Shown here: positions 48,144-57,614 of the stretch, in pieces
How positions within the stretch are numbered: position 1 is the stretch's first letter
How the letters are laid out: each line of letters begins with the position of its first letter
Assembly: GCF_003664645.1 (NCBI RefSeq)
Contig: NZ_RCHC01000016.1
Location: 1-64,000, forward strand
Direction: 5' to 3'
DNA from: Acinetobacter chengduensis
GTDB taxonomy: Bacteria > Pseudomonadota > Gammaproteobacteria > Pseudomonadales > Moraxellaceae
DNA: 64,000 nucleotides
Made by a program: the position numbers and the translations under genes
The notes under the pieces: generated by a model
Database searches by the model: none
Told to the model about the DNA's origin: nothing
The model's input: only the letters and a program-made list of their open reading frames with translations

Positions 48144-49094
48144 TGAAATAAAAAATGCACCTTGGGGTGCATTTTTTATGTGTGATATGAACTTAAGATG
48201 ATTCGGTTTTGTCTGTGCGTGTAAAGCACTTAGATAGCTTGAAAAAGGATTGCATAAAATAATGGCCATAAAAATAATGGCAAATCCGATGAGGCTATAA
48301 AAGTCTGGAATTTCATGCCACATTATAAAGCCCCAAATCCCTGCAAAAATAATGGCAATATAATTGACGGGGCCAATTTGGCCTGCTGGTGCGAGTTTAT
48401 AAGCGGTAGACATAAACAGCTGGCTGATATTTGCCAATAATCCAGCACAGATCAGGTACATGAGCTCAGTGAATGTGAATAGACGCCATGACCAAAACAT
48501 TGGAATAGCTGAAATGAGCGTGCCAAAAAAGCAAAAATAAAACACGATGCGCTCAGGTGGTTCTGTTGCTGTGAGTGCACGTACCGTCACAAAGGCCATG
48601 GCTGCTAAAAAATTTGCGCCTAACCCAATCAACGAAAGTTGATTGAACATGCCAGAATCTGGCTTGGCGACGCAAAGAACACCGATCAGTCCAACTAAAG
48701 CAGCAATCAGCATTTTTGCAGTAATTTTTTCTTTTAGAAATAGCCAAGCAATGAGTGGAATAAAAATAGGGGAGGAATAGGTAAATACCATGGCATTGGA
48801 CAGTTTTAAATGTGCAATGGCATAGAAAAAACCATACATCGCAATCAATCCAACCACAGAACGCCATGTATGCATCCAGAGTTTTTCAGTTTTAAAAAAT
48901 CCACTGCCTTTTTTGATTATAAACGGCAGAAAAATGAATAGGCCTACGACATTGCGAAAAAATACAATAGTGGCATTGTCCACACTGTGTGAAGCCAAAC
49001 GAATGCAGACACCCATAATTGAAAATAAAAAGGCAGACAGCATTAAAAAGCCAATCGCTTTTAGGGTGTGATTGAATGAGGAAAGTGTAGACAT
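48123..49094 (-). CDS. EamA/DMT-family exporter
   Basis: 323 aa from ATG 49094 (an upstream TTG is unlikely). Ten hydrophobic segments in two EamA repeats, as in RhaT/RarD-type transporters that export amino acids or metabolites. The last ~20 residues are odd: they are read through the terminator hairpin of the TRAP gene and end inside that gene, overlapping it by 21 bp tail to tail. Substrate unknown. Confidence 0.85.
   Translation of the reverse strand: MSTLSSFNHTLKAIGFLMLSAFLFSIMGVCIRLASHSVDNATIVFFRNVVGLFIFLPFIIKKGSGFFKTEKLWMHTWRSVVGLIAMYGFFYAIAHLKLSNAMVFTYSSPIFIPLIAWLFLKEKITAKMLIAALVGLIGVLCVAKPDSGMFNQLSLIGLGANFLAAMAFVTVRALTATEPPERIVFYFCFFGTLISAIPMFWSWRLFTFTELMYLICAGLLANISQLFMSTAYKLAPAGQIGPVNYIAIIFAGIWGFIMWHEIPDFYSLIGFAIIFMAIILCNPFSSYLSALHAQTKPNHLKFISHIKNAPQGAFFISLFVPVK
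48151..48178. terminator. Terminator of the TRAP gene, inside the DMT reading frame
   Basis: Stem 48151-48161/48166-48176 (AAAAATGCACC), loop TTGG. It codes for the C-terminal KNAPQGAFF of the opposite gene. Confidence 0.85.
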
Positions 49095-49176
49095 AAACAA
49101 CAAGCCAGAAAATCTGAAGTCATTCTAGCCTGTTTTATATGCAAAACTATGTGAGGAAAATAAACTATTGAGTTGT

Positions 49177-49641
49177 TTAGTGCTCTTGTGCCAATTGTTG
49201 CTCAAGGAGTTTGAGTTGTTCTTCTTTTAATTTAATCAGCTGATCAGCATCAGCATGCTGTGCTTTCAGGGTTTTTTCTTGCTCTGCAAGTTGCGCTTGC
49301 AGGTCCGCGAGTCGAGCCTGTTCCTCTTTGGCTAAAGAGGCATTTTCAGGAATCGGTGCTGTTAATATATCTTCTGTAACCAGCGGTTTTGACTCAGTTG
49401 TATGGCTTGCTTCCGCTGAGCTTGATTCTTGTGTATTTATTTCAGAGGCTGCCGTTGTTTCTGTGCTCGCTTCGCTTATGGCTGTAATTACTGCTTCACT
49501 GGCAATGGTGTCATAAACAGGAGCAACGTCTTCTGCTGAAGAGCTGAACCATTGATAAGCAAAAAAAAGCGCAACCAGTACGCCGAGTCCCCCAATAATC
49601 CCGATTAAAAGTTTCGGGCTATTTCTTTGATCTTCTGTCAT
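49177..49641 (-). CDS. Single-span membrane protein with a C-terminal coiled coil, unknown function
   Basis: 154 aa from ATG 49641 (MTEDQRNSPK); longer in-frame starts lie in yheV. One membrane helix (LLIGIIGGLGVLVALFFAY, about 11-29), a Ser/Thr/Ala/Glu-rich low-complexity linker, then a helical coil (LADLQAQLAEQEKTLK to LEQQLAQEH). Type II topology with the coil in the periplasm is likely. I do not recognise a family. It follows yheV on the same strand. Confidence 0.75.
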   Translation of the reverse strand: MTEDQRNSPKLLIGIIGGLGVLVALFFAYQWFSSSAEDVAPVYDTIASEAVITAISEASTETTAASEINTQESSSAEASHTTESKPLVTEDILTAPIPENASLAKEEQARLADLQAQLAEQEKTLKAQHADADQLIKLKEEQLKLLEQQLAQEH

Positions 49642-49657
49642 ACATAGACCTAAATTG

Positions 49658-49876
49658 TTATTTTGGCTGACGAGGTTTGAATTGAATGACACCAATTTCG
49701 TCGGGCACTGCCGGAGTCTCAGGCTCTTCTACATGCGTCGGACGGTTTTCGCTATAACCGCAATCAATGCACTCAATCCATTCATCATCATTTGAGCTAA
49801 GCATGACAACACGATCCATCGCTTGACACTTCGGACATTTGGCGCCAGCAATAAATCGGCGTTTAATGGTCATCAT
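49658..49876 (-). CDS. YheV-family zinc-ribbon protein
   Basis: 72 aa. RRFIAGAKCPKCQAMDRVVM and IECIDCGYSENRP give two CxxC pairs, and the C-terminal IGVIQFKPRQP matches the YheV layout of enterobacteria. Function unknown. prlC ends the same cluster upstream, 40 bp away. Confidence 0.85.
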   Translation of the reverse strand: MMTIKRRFIAGAKCPKCQAMDRVVMLSSNDDEWIECIDCGYSENRPTHVEEPETPAVPDEIGVIQFKPRQPK

Positions 49877-49915
49877 ACTTACCTACTATAAAATTAAGGC
49901 CCTTAGTTTAAGAGT

Positions 49916-51946
49916 TTATGATGCGTTCGTCCAACCTTGGTGACGAAGCAGTGCATCTATTTTCGGCTCGCGTCCACGGAAATTCACAAAAGCGTCGAGT
50001 GCAGCATCTTTTCCACCTACCGCTAAAATCGCTTGGCGAAAATCTTTACCTGTTTGGGTGTTGAAAATGCCTTCTTTTTCGAAGCGGTCAAAAGCATCGC
50101 TGGCCAAAACTTCGGCCCATTTGTATGAGTAATATCCTGCAGCATAACCCCCTGCAAAAATATGACTAAAACCATGTTGGAAGCGGTTGTAGGCAACAGT
50201 TGGTACTACAGCAAATTGGGTACGAATTTGATCTAATTCGGCCTGAATTTGAGTGGCATTCAGTGCAGGTGTTCGGCTGTGAATGTTCAGATCAAATAAA
50301 GCAAATTCAATTTGACGTAGCGTTTGCATACCAGATTGGAAGAAGCGAGCATTCAGCAAAGCTTGAAGCAAATCTGCCGGTAAAGGTTGCTGTGTTTCGA
50401 TGTGCTCACTGAGTAAGTCGAGGCTCTCTGTATCCCATGTCCAAAACTCCATAAATTGACTTGGTAATTCGACTGCATCCCATGCAACACCATGTGTACC
50501 AGCCACAGAAATATTATCAACCTCTGTGAGCATGTGATGTAGACCATGACCAAACTCATGGAACAAGGTATTGACTTCATCATGAGTTAATAGCGCAGGT
50601 TGATCACCTACAGGTGGTGTAAAATTACACACCATATAGCAAATTGGCTTTTGTAAGCCGTGCTCCGTCTGCATACGTGAGCGGAAGCCACTCATCCATG
50701 CACCACCACGTTTGCCAGTACGTGCATAAAGGTCGAAGTAAAAACCGCCAATCACTGTGCCGTTTTCTTCAAGTTCAAAATAACGTGCATCTGGATGCCA
50801 TACTGGTGCATCACGCTCAATCACTTGAACGCCGTATAAGCGATTTACAATGCTAAATAAGCCTTGCAAAATTTTTGGTGCAGGGAAGTAGGGCTTGAGT
50901 GCTTCTTGCGACAGATTAAACTGCTGCATTTTCAGCTTTTCAGAATAGAAACCGGTGTCCCAAGGTTGCAAGTCTTGAATTCCATCTGCACTGGCAATGC
51001 TCTTCAGTTCTGCAACTTCTTTGAGTGCAGGCTGGCGTGCATGTTCTGCAAGATCTACCAAAAATTGATGTACTGTTTCTACGTTTGGCGCCATTTTGCT
51101 AGCAAGAGACAGTTCTGCATAATTACCAAAACCTAATAAGCCCGCCATTTCCTGACGCAAACTTAAGATTTCTTCCATCACTGGCGTGTTATCAAATTCA
51201 GGTGTATCTGCTTGATCAGATGCACGTGTGGTGTAGGCTTTGTACAAAGTTTCACGTAATGCACGATCCTCAGCATAGGTCATAATGGCCAAATAAGAGG
51301 GAATATCTAAAGTTGCAGTCGGCTGATTTTGTTCGCGTTGCTGGCCATATTGCTTGAGTAATTCAATACTACTGTCAGGAAGGCCTTTTAATTGTTCTTC
51401 ACTCAGCGGAAGCATAAAGGCTTGTGTAGCATCCAGTACGTGGTTGGAAAAGTCCGACGATAATTGCGATAAACGCGCAGAAATATCGGCATAGCGTTTT
51501 TTCGCTTCACCTTCTAAAGCCACGCCTGAGAGCTTGAAGTCGCGTAGTGATAATTTGATAGCACTTTGCTGTGCAGCTGGGAGTGTTTCAAATAAGCTAC
51601 CGTCACGGACGTGCTGATAGGTTTGGTACAGCACGGTATGTTGCCCGAGCGCTGTATAGTATTCGCTTAAGCTCGGTAACAGTGCTTGATAAACTTCACG
51701 TGTTTGTGCATTGTTCATCACTGCATTGAGGTGTGATAGTACGCCCCAAGCCTCGCTCATATTATTTTCGAGAGTATCAATTTGTTCGAGTACGGTTAAT
51801 TGCTGTTGAATGCTGTCTGGGACAGTCTTTAATTCATCTAAAAAGTTTTGGCCTTGCTGAATGGCTTGTTGGATTTGTGTTTTAAGTTGATCTAATGTGA
51901 TTTGATTAAATTGTGGAACGGGCAAAGTTGCCTTTTCTAATGTCAT
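49916..51946 (-). CDS. prlC: Oligopeptidase A (M3 metallopeptidase)
   Basis: 676 aa. The zinc site HEFGHGLHH (HExxH) and the downstream Glu in the VAGTHGVAWDAVELPSQFMEFW segment are intact. Cytoplasmic enzyme that degrades short peptides, including cleaved signal peptides. C-terminal GYAAGYYSYKWAEVLASDAFDRF is typical. Length as in E. coli PrlC (680). Confidence 0.95.
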   Translation of the reverse strand: MTLEKATLPVPQFNQITLDQLKTQIQQAIQQGQNFLDELKTVPDSIQQQLTVLEQIDTLENNMSEAWGVLSHLNAVMNNAQTREVYQALLPSLSEYYTALGQHTVLYQTYQHVRDGSLFETLPAAQQSAIKLSLRDFKLSGVALEGEAKKRYADISARLSQLSSDFSNHVLDATQAFMLPLSEEQLKGLPDSSIELLKQYGQQREQNQPTATLDIPSYLAIMTYAEDRALRETLYKAYTTRASDQADTPEFDNTPVMEEILSLRQEMAGLLGFGNYAELSLASKMAPNVETVHQFLVDLAEHARQPALKEVAELKSIASADGIQDLQPWDTGFYSEKLKMQQFNLSQEALKPYFPAPKILQGLFSIVNRLYGVQVIERDAPVWHPDARYFELEENGTVIGGFYFDLYARTGKRGGAWMSGFRSRMQTEHGLQKPICYMVCNFTPPVGDQPALLTHDEVNTLFHEFGHGLHHMLTEVDNISVAGTHGVAWDAVELPSQFMEFWTWDTESLDLLSEHIETQQPLPADLLQALLNARFFQSGMQTLRQIEFALFDLNIHSRTPALNATQIQAELDQIRTQFAVVPTVAYNRFQHGFSHIFAGGYAAGYYSYKWAEVLASDAFDRFEKEGIFNTQTGKDFRQAILAVGGKDAALDAFVNFRGREPKIDALLRHQGWTNAS

Positions 51947-52070
51947 GTTGGGTATGCCGTCTTAATTTCCTATGTTATCTGTAGATGTAGGGGTAATTTA
52001 GGCATAAATCAAGTAAAGCAGTGAATTTATTCTTTTATGTTCTGAACTTGTGTAAAACGATCAGCCAATA

Positions 52071-52098
52071 AAAAAGAGCGCCGAAGCGCTCTTTTTAA
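52071..52098 (-). terminator. Terminator of rnr
   Basis: Perfect stem 52071-52081/52086-52096 (AAAAAGAGCGC), TTCG loop as read on the minus strand. Confidence 0.9.
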
Positions 52099-52111
52099 GT
52101 CCAAGCTAAAA

Positions 52112-54553
52112 TTACTCAGTCTTTGCTTTCGCATTCGACTTTTTCTTTTTTAATTTGGCCTTTTTCTTTACTTTATCTTTAGCCTTTGCTTCAGATTTTG
52201 TTGCAGATTTTTTAGCAGGCTTTTTGCCGTAGGTGCTGGGTTTTGATTTTGGCTTTTTCTTTCGAATGGGACGTTCTCCGTCTTCACTCAACGTAGGCGC
52301 TTCGTGATTCTTCGGACGTTCGCTAAAGACTTCTTCTTTCGCTTCGCGGACCACTTTAGGCTTAGTCACACGTGGTGCTTTGCTACGAATAGGGCGACCT
52401 GCATGGCTCAACTGTTGAATCAATTCAAAGTCGATTTTACGCTCTTCAAGATTAACACCCGCCACCTTAATACGAACTTCATCACCTAAGCTAAAGGTCT
52501 GGCCACGGTTTTGTCCAACTAAGCTTTGGCTCGATTGATCAAATACAAAGAAGTCATCGCCCAATTGGCTTACGTGTACCATACCATCGACATAAAGGTC
52601 TTTGAGGGTCACGAATAAACCAAATTCAGCTACTGCAGAAATCGTACCAACAAACTCTGCGCCTAAATGCTGTTGCATATAATGGCATTTCAGCCATGTG
52701 GTTACAGAGCGAGAAGCTTCATCTGCGCGACGTTCAGTTGCAGAGAAGTGTTGACCTGCATCATCCAATGAAGCACCCGAAAGCGGATATTTTTTGTTTG
52801 TCAGGCTGGCCTTAATTGCACGGTGTAAGAGTAAGTCAGGATAACGACGAATTGGTGAAGTGAAGTGTGTATATGCTTCATAAGCTAAGCCGAAGTGACC
52901 TGCATTTTTCGCGCCGTAATACGCCTGCATCATTGAACGTAATAACACGGCATGAATGCTCGGAGCATCAATACGGTCTTTGGTCGCTTCAATCACGGCT
53001 TGATAGTCCGCTTGCGTTGGTTGCTCTGGGAATTTAAGACCCAATAACTTCACAAAATCGCGTACTTTTTGAATACGTGAAAACTCTGGTGGCTCATGCA
53101 CACGGTAGAGCATTGGAACTTCATTTTTTAATGCATATTCGGCCGCTGCTACGTTGGCCAATAACATACATTCTTCAATCAGTTTGTGTGCATCATTACG
53201 TGTACGCGGTAAAATTTCATTAATACCACCAAGCTCGTCAAAGGTCATGTAGGTTTCGACAGTTTCAAATTCCATTGCATGACGCTGAGCGCGTAGATCT
53301 TTTAACACATGGTAAAGCTGGAAAAGCGTATTCAGTGACTTACGAACATTACGGTCTTCAGTCACAGCCTGACTGTCACCATCAAAGTATTGTGCCACTT
53401 GGGTATAGGTTAAGCGTGCTTTAGAGTGCATGACCGAAGGATAGAACTCATAACTTGTCACACGACCTGCGCGTGAAAGGTTCAAGTCACACACCATACA
53501 TAAGCGGTCGACGTTTGGATTAAGTGAGCACAGACCATTTGACAACGCTTCAGGGAGCATTGGCAAAACAAAATGCGGGAAGTACACTGAGGTACCACGC
53601 TCTTGTGCTTCATCATCCAAAGGTTTACCAATCCGCACATAGTGACTGACATCGGCAATCGCTACGACAACTCTGTAGCCACCACCTGGGCGTTTTTCAG
53701 CATAAACTGCATCGTCAAAGTCACGAGCATCTTCACCATCAATGGTGACTAATGGCAAATCGCGTAGGTCAATACGGCCTTCACGGTCTTTAGCTGATGG
53801 TTCTTTAAAGCTCTCTGCTTCTTTTACAACTTCTTCTGGGAACTCGTAAGGTAAGCCAAACTCTAAAATAGTTTGTGGAATAATAATTTCTGTATCGGCT
53901 TTATCTGCCATAGATTGAATGACATGACCTGTCGCAAATTCTTCTTTGGTTGGGTAGTCATCAATTTCAACACGCACTGAATCGCCTAAGTTTACTTTGG
54001 CATGCTCAATCAGTTCTTTTTCTAAAGTAATTGGCTGATGTGCATTTGGATTCGCGGGTTGAATAAAGTATTCGCCATCGTGAATTGAGACTTTACCAAT
54101 AATTTGTTTAACACGACGCTCTACAACCTCAGTAATAAAGCCCCATGCTTTACCTTTACGGTCAACTGAGGTCTGACGTACTTTAACGCGGTCACCATTA
54201 AAGACCTGACGTAATTCACGCTCAGGCAATAGAAGATCATCTTCACCTTTTATGCTGGCACTGCCCATACCTTTAGAATTGACATAAACCGTCGCATCAT
54301 GGGTCGGCTGTTCAGTGGCCAATTGAAACTTAAATCCATCTTTCATTAATTGCCCATCACGAACCATCGCAATTAGGCGGTGGCTGAGCGCATCAATACT
54401 TTTTTGATCAGCAATTTCAAAATGCTCAACCAAGTCGGCATGCGACAGCGGTGCACGCTGTTCAATAATGTCTAAAATGAGCGTACGGCTCGGAATCGGA
54501 TTTTCGTAACGTTCGGCTTCAGCTTTTGCTTCAGGATCGACCCAATTTTTCAT
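52112..54553 (-). CDS. rnr: RNase R, 3'-5' exoribonuclease
   Basis: 813 aa. Winged-helix and cold-shock N-terminal domains, RNB catalytic domain with DARDFDDAVYA and HYVRIGKPLDDEA, then an S1 domain (GAEFVGTISAVAEFGLFVTL). The C-terminal ~100 residues are extremely Lys/Arg-rich (KPAKKSATKSEAK type), as in RNase R, where this tail binds the ribosome and RNA. It degrades structured RNA and takes part in trans-translation quality control. Confidence 0.96.
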   Translation of the reverse strand: MKNWVDPEAKAEAERYENPIPSRTLILDIIEQRAPLSHADLVEHFEIADQKSIDALSHRLIAMVRDGQLMKDGFKFQLATEQPTHDATVYVNSKGMGSASIKGEDDLLLPERELRQVFNGDRVKVRQTSVDRKGKAWGFITEVVERRVKQIIGKVSIHDGEYFIQPANPNAHQPITLEKELIEHAKVNLGDSVRVEIDDYPTKEEFATGHVIQSMADKADTEIIIPQTILEFGLPYEFPEEVVKEAESFKEPSAKDREGRIDLRDLPLVTIDGEDARDFDDAVYAEKRPGGGYRVVVAIADVSHYVRIGKPLDDEAQERGTSVYFPHFVLPMLPEALSNGLCSLNPNVDRLCMVCDLNLSRAGRVTSYEFYPSVMHSKARLTYTQVAQYFDGDSQAVTEDRNVRKSLNTLFQLYHVLKDLRAQRHAMEFETVETYMTFDELGGINEILPRTRNDAHKLIEECMLLANVAAAEYALKNEVPMLYRVHEPPEFSRIQKVRDFVKLLGLKFPEQPTQADYQAVIEATKDRIDAPSIHAVLLRSMMQAYYGAKNAGHFGLAYEAYTHFTSPIRRYPDLLLHRAIKASLTNKKYPLSGASLDDAGQHFSATERRADEASRSVTTWLKCHYMQQHLGAEFVGTISAVAEFGLFVTLKDLYVDGMVHVSQLGDDFFVFDQSSQSLVGQNRGQTFSLGDEVRIKVAGVNLEERKIDFELIQQLSHAGRPIRSKAPRVTKPKVVREAKEEVFSERPKNHEAPTLSEDGERPIRKKKPKSKPSTYGKKPAKKSATKSEAKAKDKVKKKAKLKKKKSNAKAKTE

Positions 54554-54778
54554 AATGTCTTTGGCTTCATGTCAGAAGATAGGTTTAGCATAAGTCATGC
54601 GACAGCAGACTGCACGTAAATGATTGCAATATTGTGTGTTTGACATGCATTTTATAACGAATGCTGAATTAATGTGCTTAATGTGGCATTTTTAAAGTGT
54701 TTTTCGGGCTTTAATTTGAAAAATTGTATAAAAAATATTTAATTGAACGAAAATATGAAAAAAAGTGGGGGATAGTGC

Positions 54779-54807
54779 TTGCACGTATGGGGTTAACTTT
54801 GTATTAT
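54779..54807 (+). promoter_or_regulatory. Promoter of the tRNA-Ser / tRNA-Arg unit
   Basis: TTGCAC (54779-54784), 17-bp spacer, TATTAT (54802-54807), about 13 bp before the tRNA-Ser. The rest of 54554-54778 is AT-rich and without features. Confidence 0.75.
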
Positions 54808-54820
54808 GGCGCCACGTTAC

Positions 54821-54910
54821 GGTGAGATGGGTGAGTGGCTGAAACCACATCCCTGCTAAGGATGCATACGGGCAACTGTATCGAGGGTTCGAATCCCTCT
54901 CTCACCGCCA
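54821..54910 (+). tRNA. tRNA-Ser (anticodon GCU)
   Basis: 90 nt with encoded CCA. Acceptor stem GGTGAGA/TCTCACC, long variable arm (class II), anticodon loop CTGCTAA, so it reads AGC/AGU. Confidence 0.97.
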
Positions 54911-54924
54911 ACTTTACTTATGTC

Positions 54925-55001
54925 GCGCCCATAGCTCAGCTGGATAGAGCACTTGGCTACGAACTAAGGGGTCGGGAGTTCGAATCTCTCTGGGCGCACC
55001 A
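54925..55001 (+). tRNA. tRNA-Arg (anticodon ACG), copy 1
   Basis: 77 nt with CCA. Acceptor stem GCGCCCA/TGGGCGC, anticodon loop CTACGAA. A34 is normally edited to inosine, which reads CGU/CGC/CGA. It is 14 bp after tRNA-Ser. Confidence 0.97.
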
Positions 55002-55046
55002 ATAAGTAAAGTAGATAACGTAGTCTTTTAAGACGACACAAGTTAA

Positions 55047-55123
55047 GCGCCCATAGCTCAGCTGGATAGAGCACTTGGCTACGAACTAAGGGGTCGGGAG
55101 TTCGAATCTCTCTGGGCGCACCA
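55047..55123 (+). tRNA. tRNA-Arg (anticodon ACG), copy 2
   Basis: Identical to copy 1 over 77 nt, 45 bp downstream, no promoter of its own seen. Probably one transcript with tRNA-Ser. Confidence 0.97.
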
Positions 55124-55135
55124 ACTTGAACAATT

Positions 55136-55160
55136 AACCGCATTTATTGCGGTTTTTTTG
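55136..55160 (+). terminator. Terminator of the first tRNA unit
   Basis: AACCGCA (55136-55142) with TGCGGTT (55148-55154), T-run following. Confidence 0.88.
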
Positions 55161-55406
55161 TGCCTGTACATTTTGCATCAAATCTTCTACCTACTATACG
55201 TATCGTAAAGCGAAAAAGAACAGCCAGTTCATATTAGGGCAAGCGCGCTCACATTTTTATCATGAACAACATTTAGCTTTGAGCATAGGCGTTAAATACA
55301 GCACTGTGTATCCTTAGATCATAATTTAAATAGGCTTAGTTTTAATAGAATAAAGCTCTTAATGTCTAATATCTAGGCAGTTGATCGTGTTCATACAAAT
55401 TAAAGC
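55161..55406. other. Intergenic stretch between tRNA units
   Basis: Part of a 329-bp gap between tRNA-Arg copies 2 and 3. No ORF, further tRNA or clear repeat was seen. It lacks integrase or attachment-site features. Confidence 0.6.
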
Positions 55407-55434
55407 TTAACAAAGCTGAAATTTCACGTATAAT
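55407..55434 (+). promoter_or_regulatory. Promoter of tRNA-Arg copy 3
   Basis: TTAACA (55407-55412), 16-bp spacer, TATAAT (55429-55434). Confidence 0.75.
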
Positions 55435-55452
55435 GCACCACATCAAGACGTC

Positions 55453-55529
55453 GCGCCCATAGCTCAGCTGGATAGAGCACTTGGCTACGAACTAAGGGGT
55501 CGGGAGTTCGAATCTCTCTGGGCGCACCA
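55453..55529 (+). tRNA. tRNA-Arg (anticodon ACG), copy 3
   Basis: Same 77-nt sequence as the other two, with its own promoter and terminator. Confidence 0.97.
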
Positions 55530-55544
55530 ACTTGATTTAAATTG

Positions 55545-55573
55545 AAAAAACCGCATTTGTTGCGGTTTTTTTG
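55545..55573 (+). terminator. Terminator of tRNA-Arg copy 3
   Basis: AAAAAACCGCA (55545-55555) with TGCGGTTTTTTT (55561-55572), loop TTTGT. It resembles the terminator of the first unit. Confidence 0.9.
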
Positions 55574-55615
55574 TGCCTGAATTATTTAAAATAACTCTAA
55601 ATCGAATTCAAAAAA

Positions 55616-56923
55616 TTAAGCGCCAGCCTTTTGTTTTACTTTAAGTACAAAAACGGTATTGCCACCTAAAGCAGGTAACATGTCTGAATAAGGCATACTT
55701 CGCATGGCACGTAATAAAAATGGCGCATCTTGATCAATTTTCATGGCGCTGGTTACACTCAATAGTGTGCCTTGCTGAAGCGGTATTAACTGCATGCCAC
55801 CCCTCACAAATTTTAAATCGCCACCATTGGCATAAAATTCATTTTGCCAATCTGTGGCGTAGTTAAAGCGCATTTTAAAATCGAAGGGAATGTTAATTAC
55901 GCCTAAGCCCACAGACACTTTATAGCTTGCATCCATTTGCTTGTTATCCAGCTTGCGTACACGGACCTGTTTAATTTGATTGGGAAATAATTGTTGATAG
56001 CTACTTGGCGTTAACCATTGCTGAAGCTGAGCAGGGCTATGGGCATAATATTGATAGCTGGTACTAAAGCGTAATTTCTCTGTGCCATGTGAATAGGGCA
56101 CATTTTTAGCCGTAAGTACAAAACTTACGGGTTCCTGTGAGTTTCGGCTCAGTTGCGCCACTTTCACTTGTTCATTTCGGTCTAAGCCGGCTGTAGGCAA
56201 TATGCCTGTGCCTAAAGGCTGTGCTTGGCTGGTCTTAAAGCGCTTTTGTAAAGACTCGAGTAAAAAAGCGTTGGTACCAGCTGGAATGCCAAGTTTGGCA
56301 TCGGGCAATGCATTCAGAATTTTACTAAATAAAAAACCTTTGGGCTGATTCAAATCTCCCCATTGCGTGAGCGTGACTAAGGTTTGATTTGGCTTGAGTT
56401 CAAACCATTCAATTTTACCTGCAGCATAAGGCACGGGTGCATCTAAGATCAGAGTTGAAATACTATTGGCATCGGCCTGATGTTGCATGAGTACCGTTTC
56501 ACGGAAATTCAGTACAGGAATGGGCGTTGGAATATGAATATTGTATTTAACTTGACTGATGGTGCCTTGTTGCTCAAGCACTTTGGCTGATTTAAGCGTC
56601 GGAAATAAGCCTGCATAATTACTGTAGTTGAGGAGCAAACGGCTGACTTGTTGTACATTGGCTGGAATGACCACCGATGCGCTATAGTATTGTCCCGTTG
56701 TTTTTTTGCCTGTACGCATAGTTGGTAATTGTATGGACTGTGCAGGATGGGCATAAATCAAAATATGCTCTCCAGTCAGTGTTGCTAAGGCTTGAGGATC
56801 ATTATTAAATTCACTTAATGCACTCGGAATTTGAGCTTTCCAAGGCACAATTTGTGCAGATACGTTTCCTGCAAGCATGAGACAAGTGAGCATGAGTGAT
56901 GTTTTTATTTGAATATACTGCAT
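55616..56923 (-). CDS. Periplasmic tandem SRPBCC (START-like) protein
   Basis: 435 aa from ATG 56923, preceded by AGGA; an ATG at 56944 lacks a site. A Sec signal peptide (MQYIQIKTSLMLTCLMLAG, cleaved after VSA) directs it to the periplasm. Two similar halves follow: one at about 60-220 (VQQVSRLLLNYSNYAGLFP ... NALPDAKLGIPAGTNAFLLESL) and one at about 255-430 (PAQLQQWLTPSSYQQLFP ... RSMPYSDMLPALGGNTVFVL). Each resembles the SRPBCC fold that holds lipids and other hydrophobic ligands. Ligand unknown. Lipid handling is only an inference from the fold. Confidence 0.75.
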   Translation of the reverse strand: MQYIQIKTSLMLTCLMLAGNVSAQIVPWKAQIPSALSEFNNDPQALATLTGEHILIYAHPAQSIQLPTMRTGKKTTGQYYSASVVIPANVQQVSRLLLNYSNYAGLFPTLKSAKVLEQQGTISQVKYNIHIPTPIPVLNFRETVLMQHQADANSISTLILDAPVPYAAGKIEWFELKPNQTLVTLTQWGDLNQPKGFLFSKILNALPDAKLGIPAGTNAFLLESLQKRFKTSQAQPLGTGILPTAGLDRNEQVKVAQLSRNSQEPVSFVLTAKNVPYSHGTEKLRFSTSYQYYAHSPAQLQQWLTPSSYQQLFPNQIKQVRVRKLDNKQMDASYKVSVGLGVINIPFDFKMRFNYATDWQNEFYANGGDLKFVRGGMQLIPLQQGTLLSVTSAMKIDQDAPFLLRAMRSMPYSDMLPALGGNTVFVLKVKQKAGA

Positions 56924-57090
56924 AGGACATCCTGTAATATGCATTTTTTATTTGTTGGCAGTTTTAGCGCATTTTCAACGAAAAGAACAGCGCCGAAGTG
57001 TGTATATCTGATACTAAAAAGAATAAGGAAAGTCACTTTTCTGGTGTAATATCTAGCTCAATTTAGATTTTAAAATATGTATGTGAGCAG

Positions 57091-57588
57091 ATGTCAGAGA
57101 CTCAACCCGCATTATCGTTACGTTACACCTTGAATTTAGAAGAATCTCAAGATGGTTTTGCTTTAGCGACTTTTGGTAAAAAGCAATTCACTCGCTTTAT
57201 TACGCCTTTAATTAGCATCGGTATTATCATTTGGGGCTTTTCTTTGGGCTTTAGTAGTGTCGGTCGTTATTACGTGGCTTTAGGCGCCTTCTTTTTAATC
57301 ATGCAAATACTGATGCGTTATTGGTTCTTACCGATGATGTTTAAGCGTCAGTTTATTAAGTACCAATTTGGTAAAAGTGAACAGGGCATTGATCTGTATC
57401 AAGATCATGGTGAAATTTTTGCCAATGAGCGTAAAAATATATTTAATTATGCCGATGTCGCAACCTTTGCCTCAGGTAAGCTGACTTATATGTTGGAAAT
57501 GAAAAATCGTACGGTGGTGATTATTCCAAAACGTGCTTTTACCAATCCAGCAGATCAAAGCATTTTTGAAAATTCATTTAAGAAATAA
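57091..57588 (+). CDS. YcxB-like membrane protein
   Basis: 165 aa. Two adjacent membrane helices (about 36-75) are followed by the YcxB-like C-terminal domain, with VVIIPKRAFTNPADQSIFENSF at the end. Role unknown. The FAH gene follows after 26 bp, so they may be co-transcribed. Confidence 0.8.
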   Translation: MSETQPALSLRYTLNLEESQDGFALATFGKKQFTRFITPLISIGIIIWGFSLGFSSVGRYYVALGAFFLIMQILMRYWFLPMMFKRQFIKYQFGKSEQGIDLYQDHGEIFANERKNIFNYADVATFASGKLTYMLEMKNRTVVIIPKRAFTNPADQSIFENSFKK

Positions 57589-57614
57589 TCTAATCAAAAC
57601 AGAAAGGGGAGATC

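Noticed and set aside
54925..55529. tRNA-Arg cluster as an integrative-element attachment site
   Set aside because: There is no integrase, no partial tRNA repeat and no foreign block next to it in the window.
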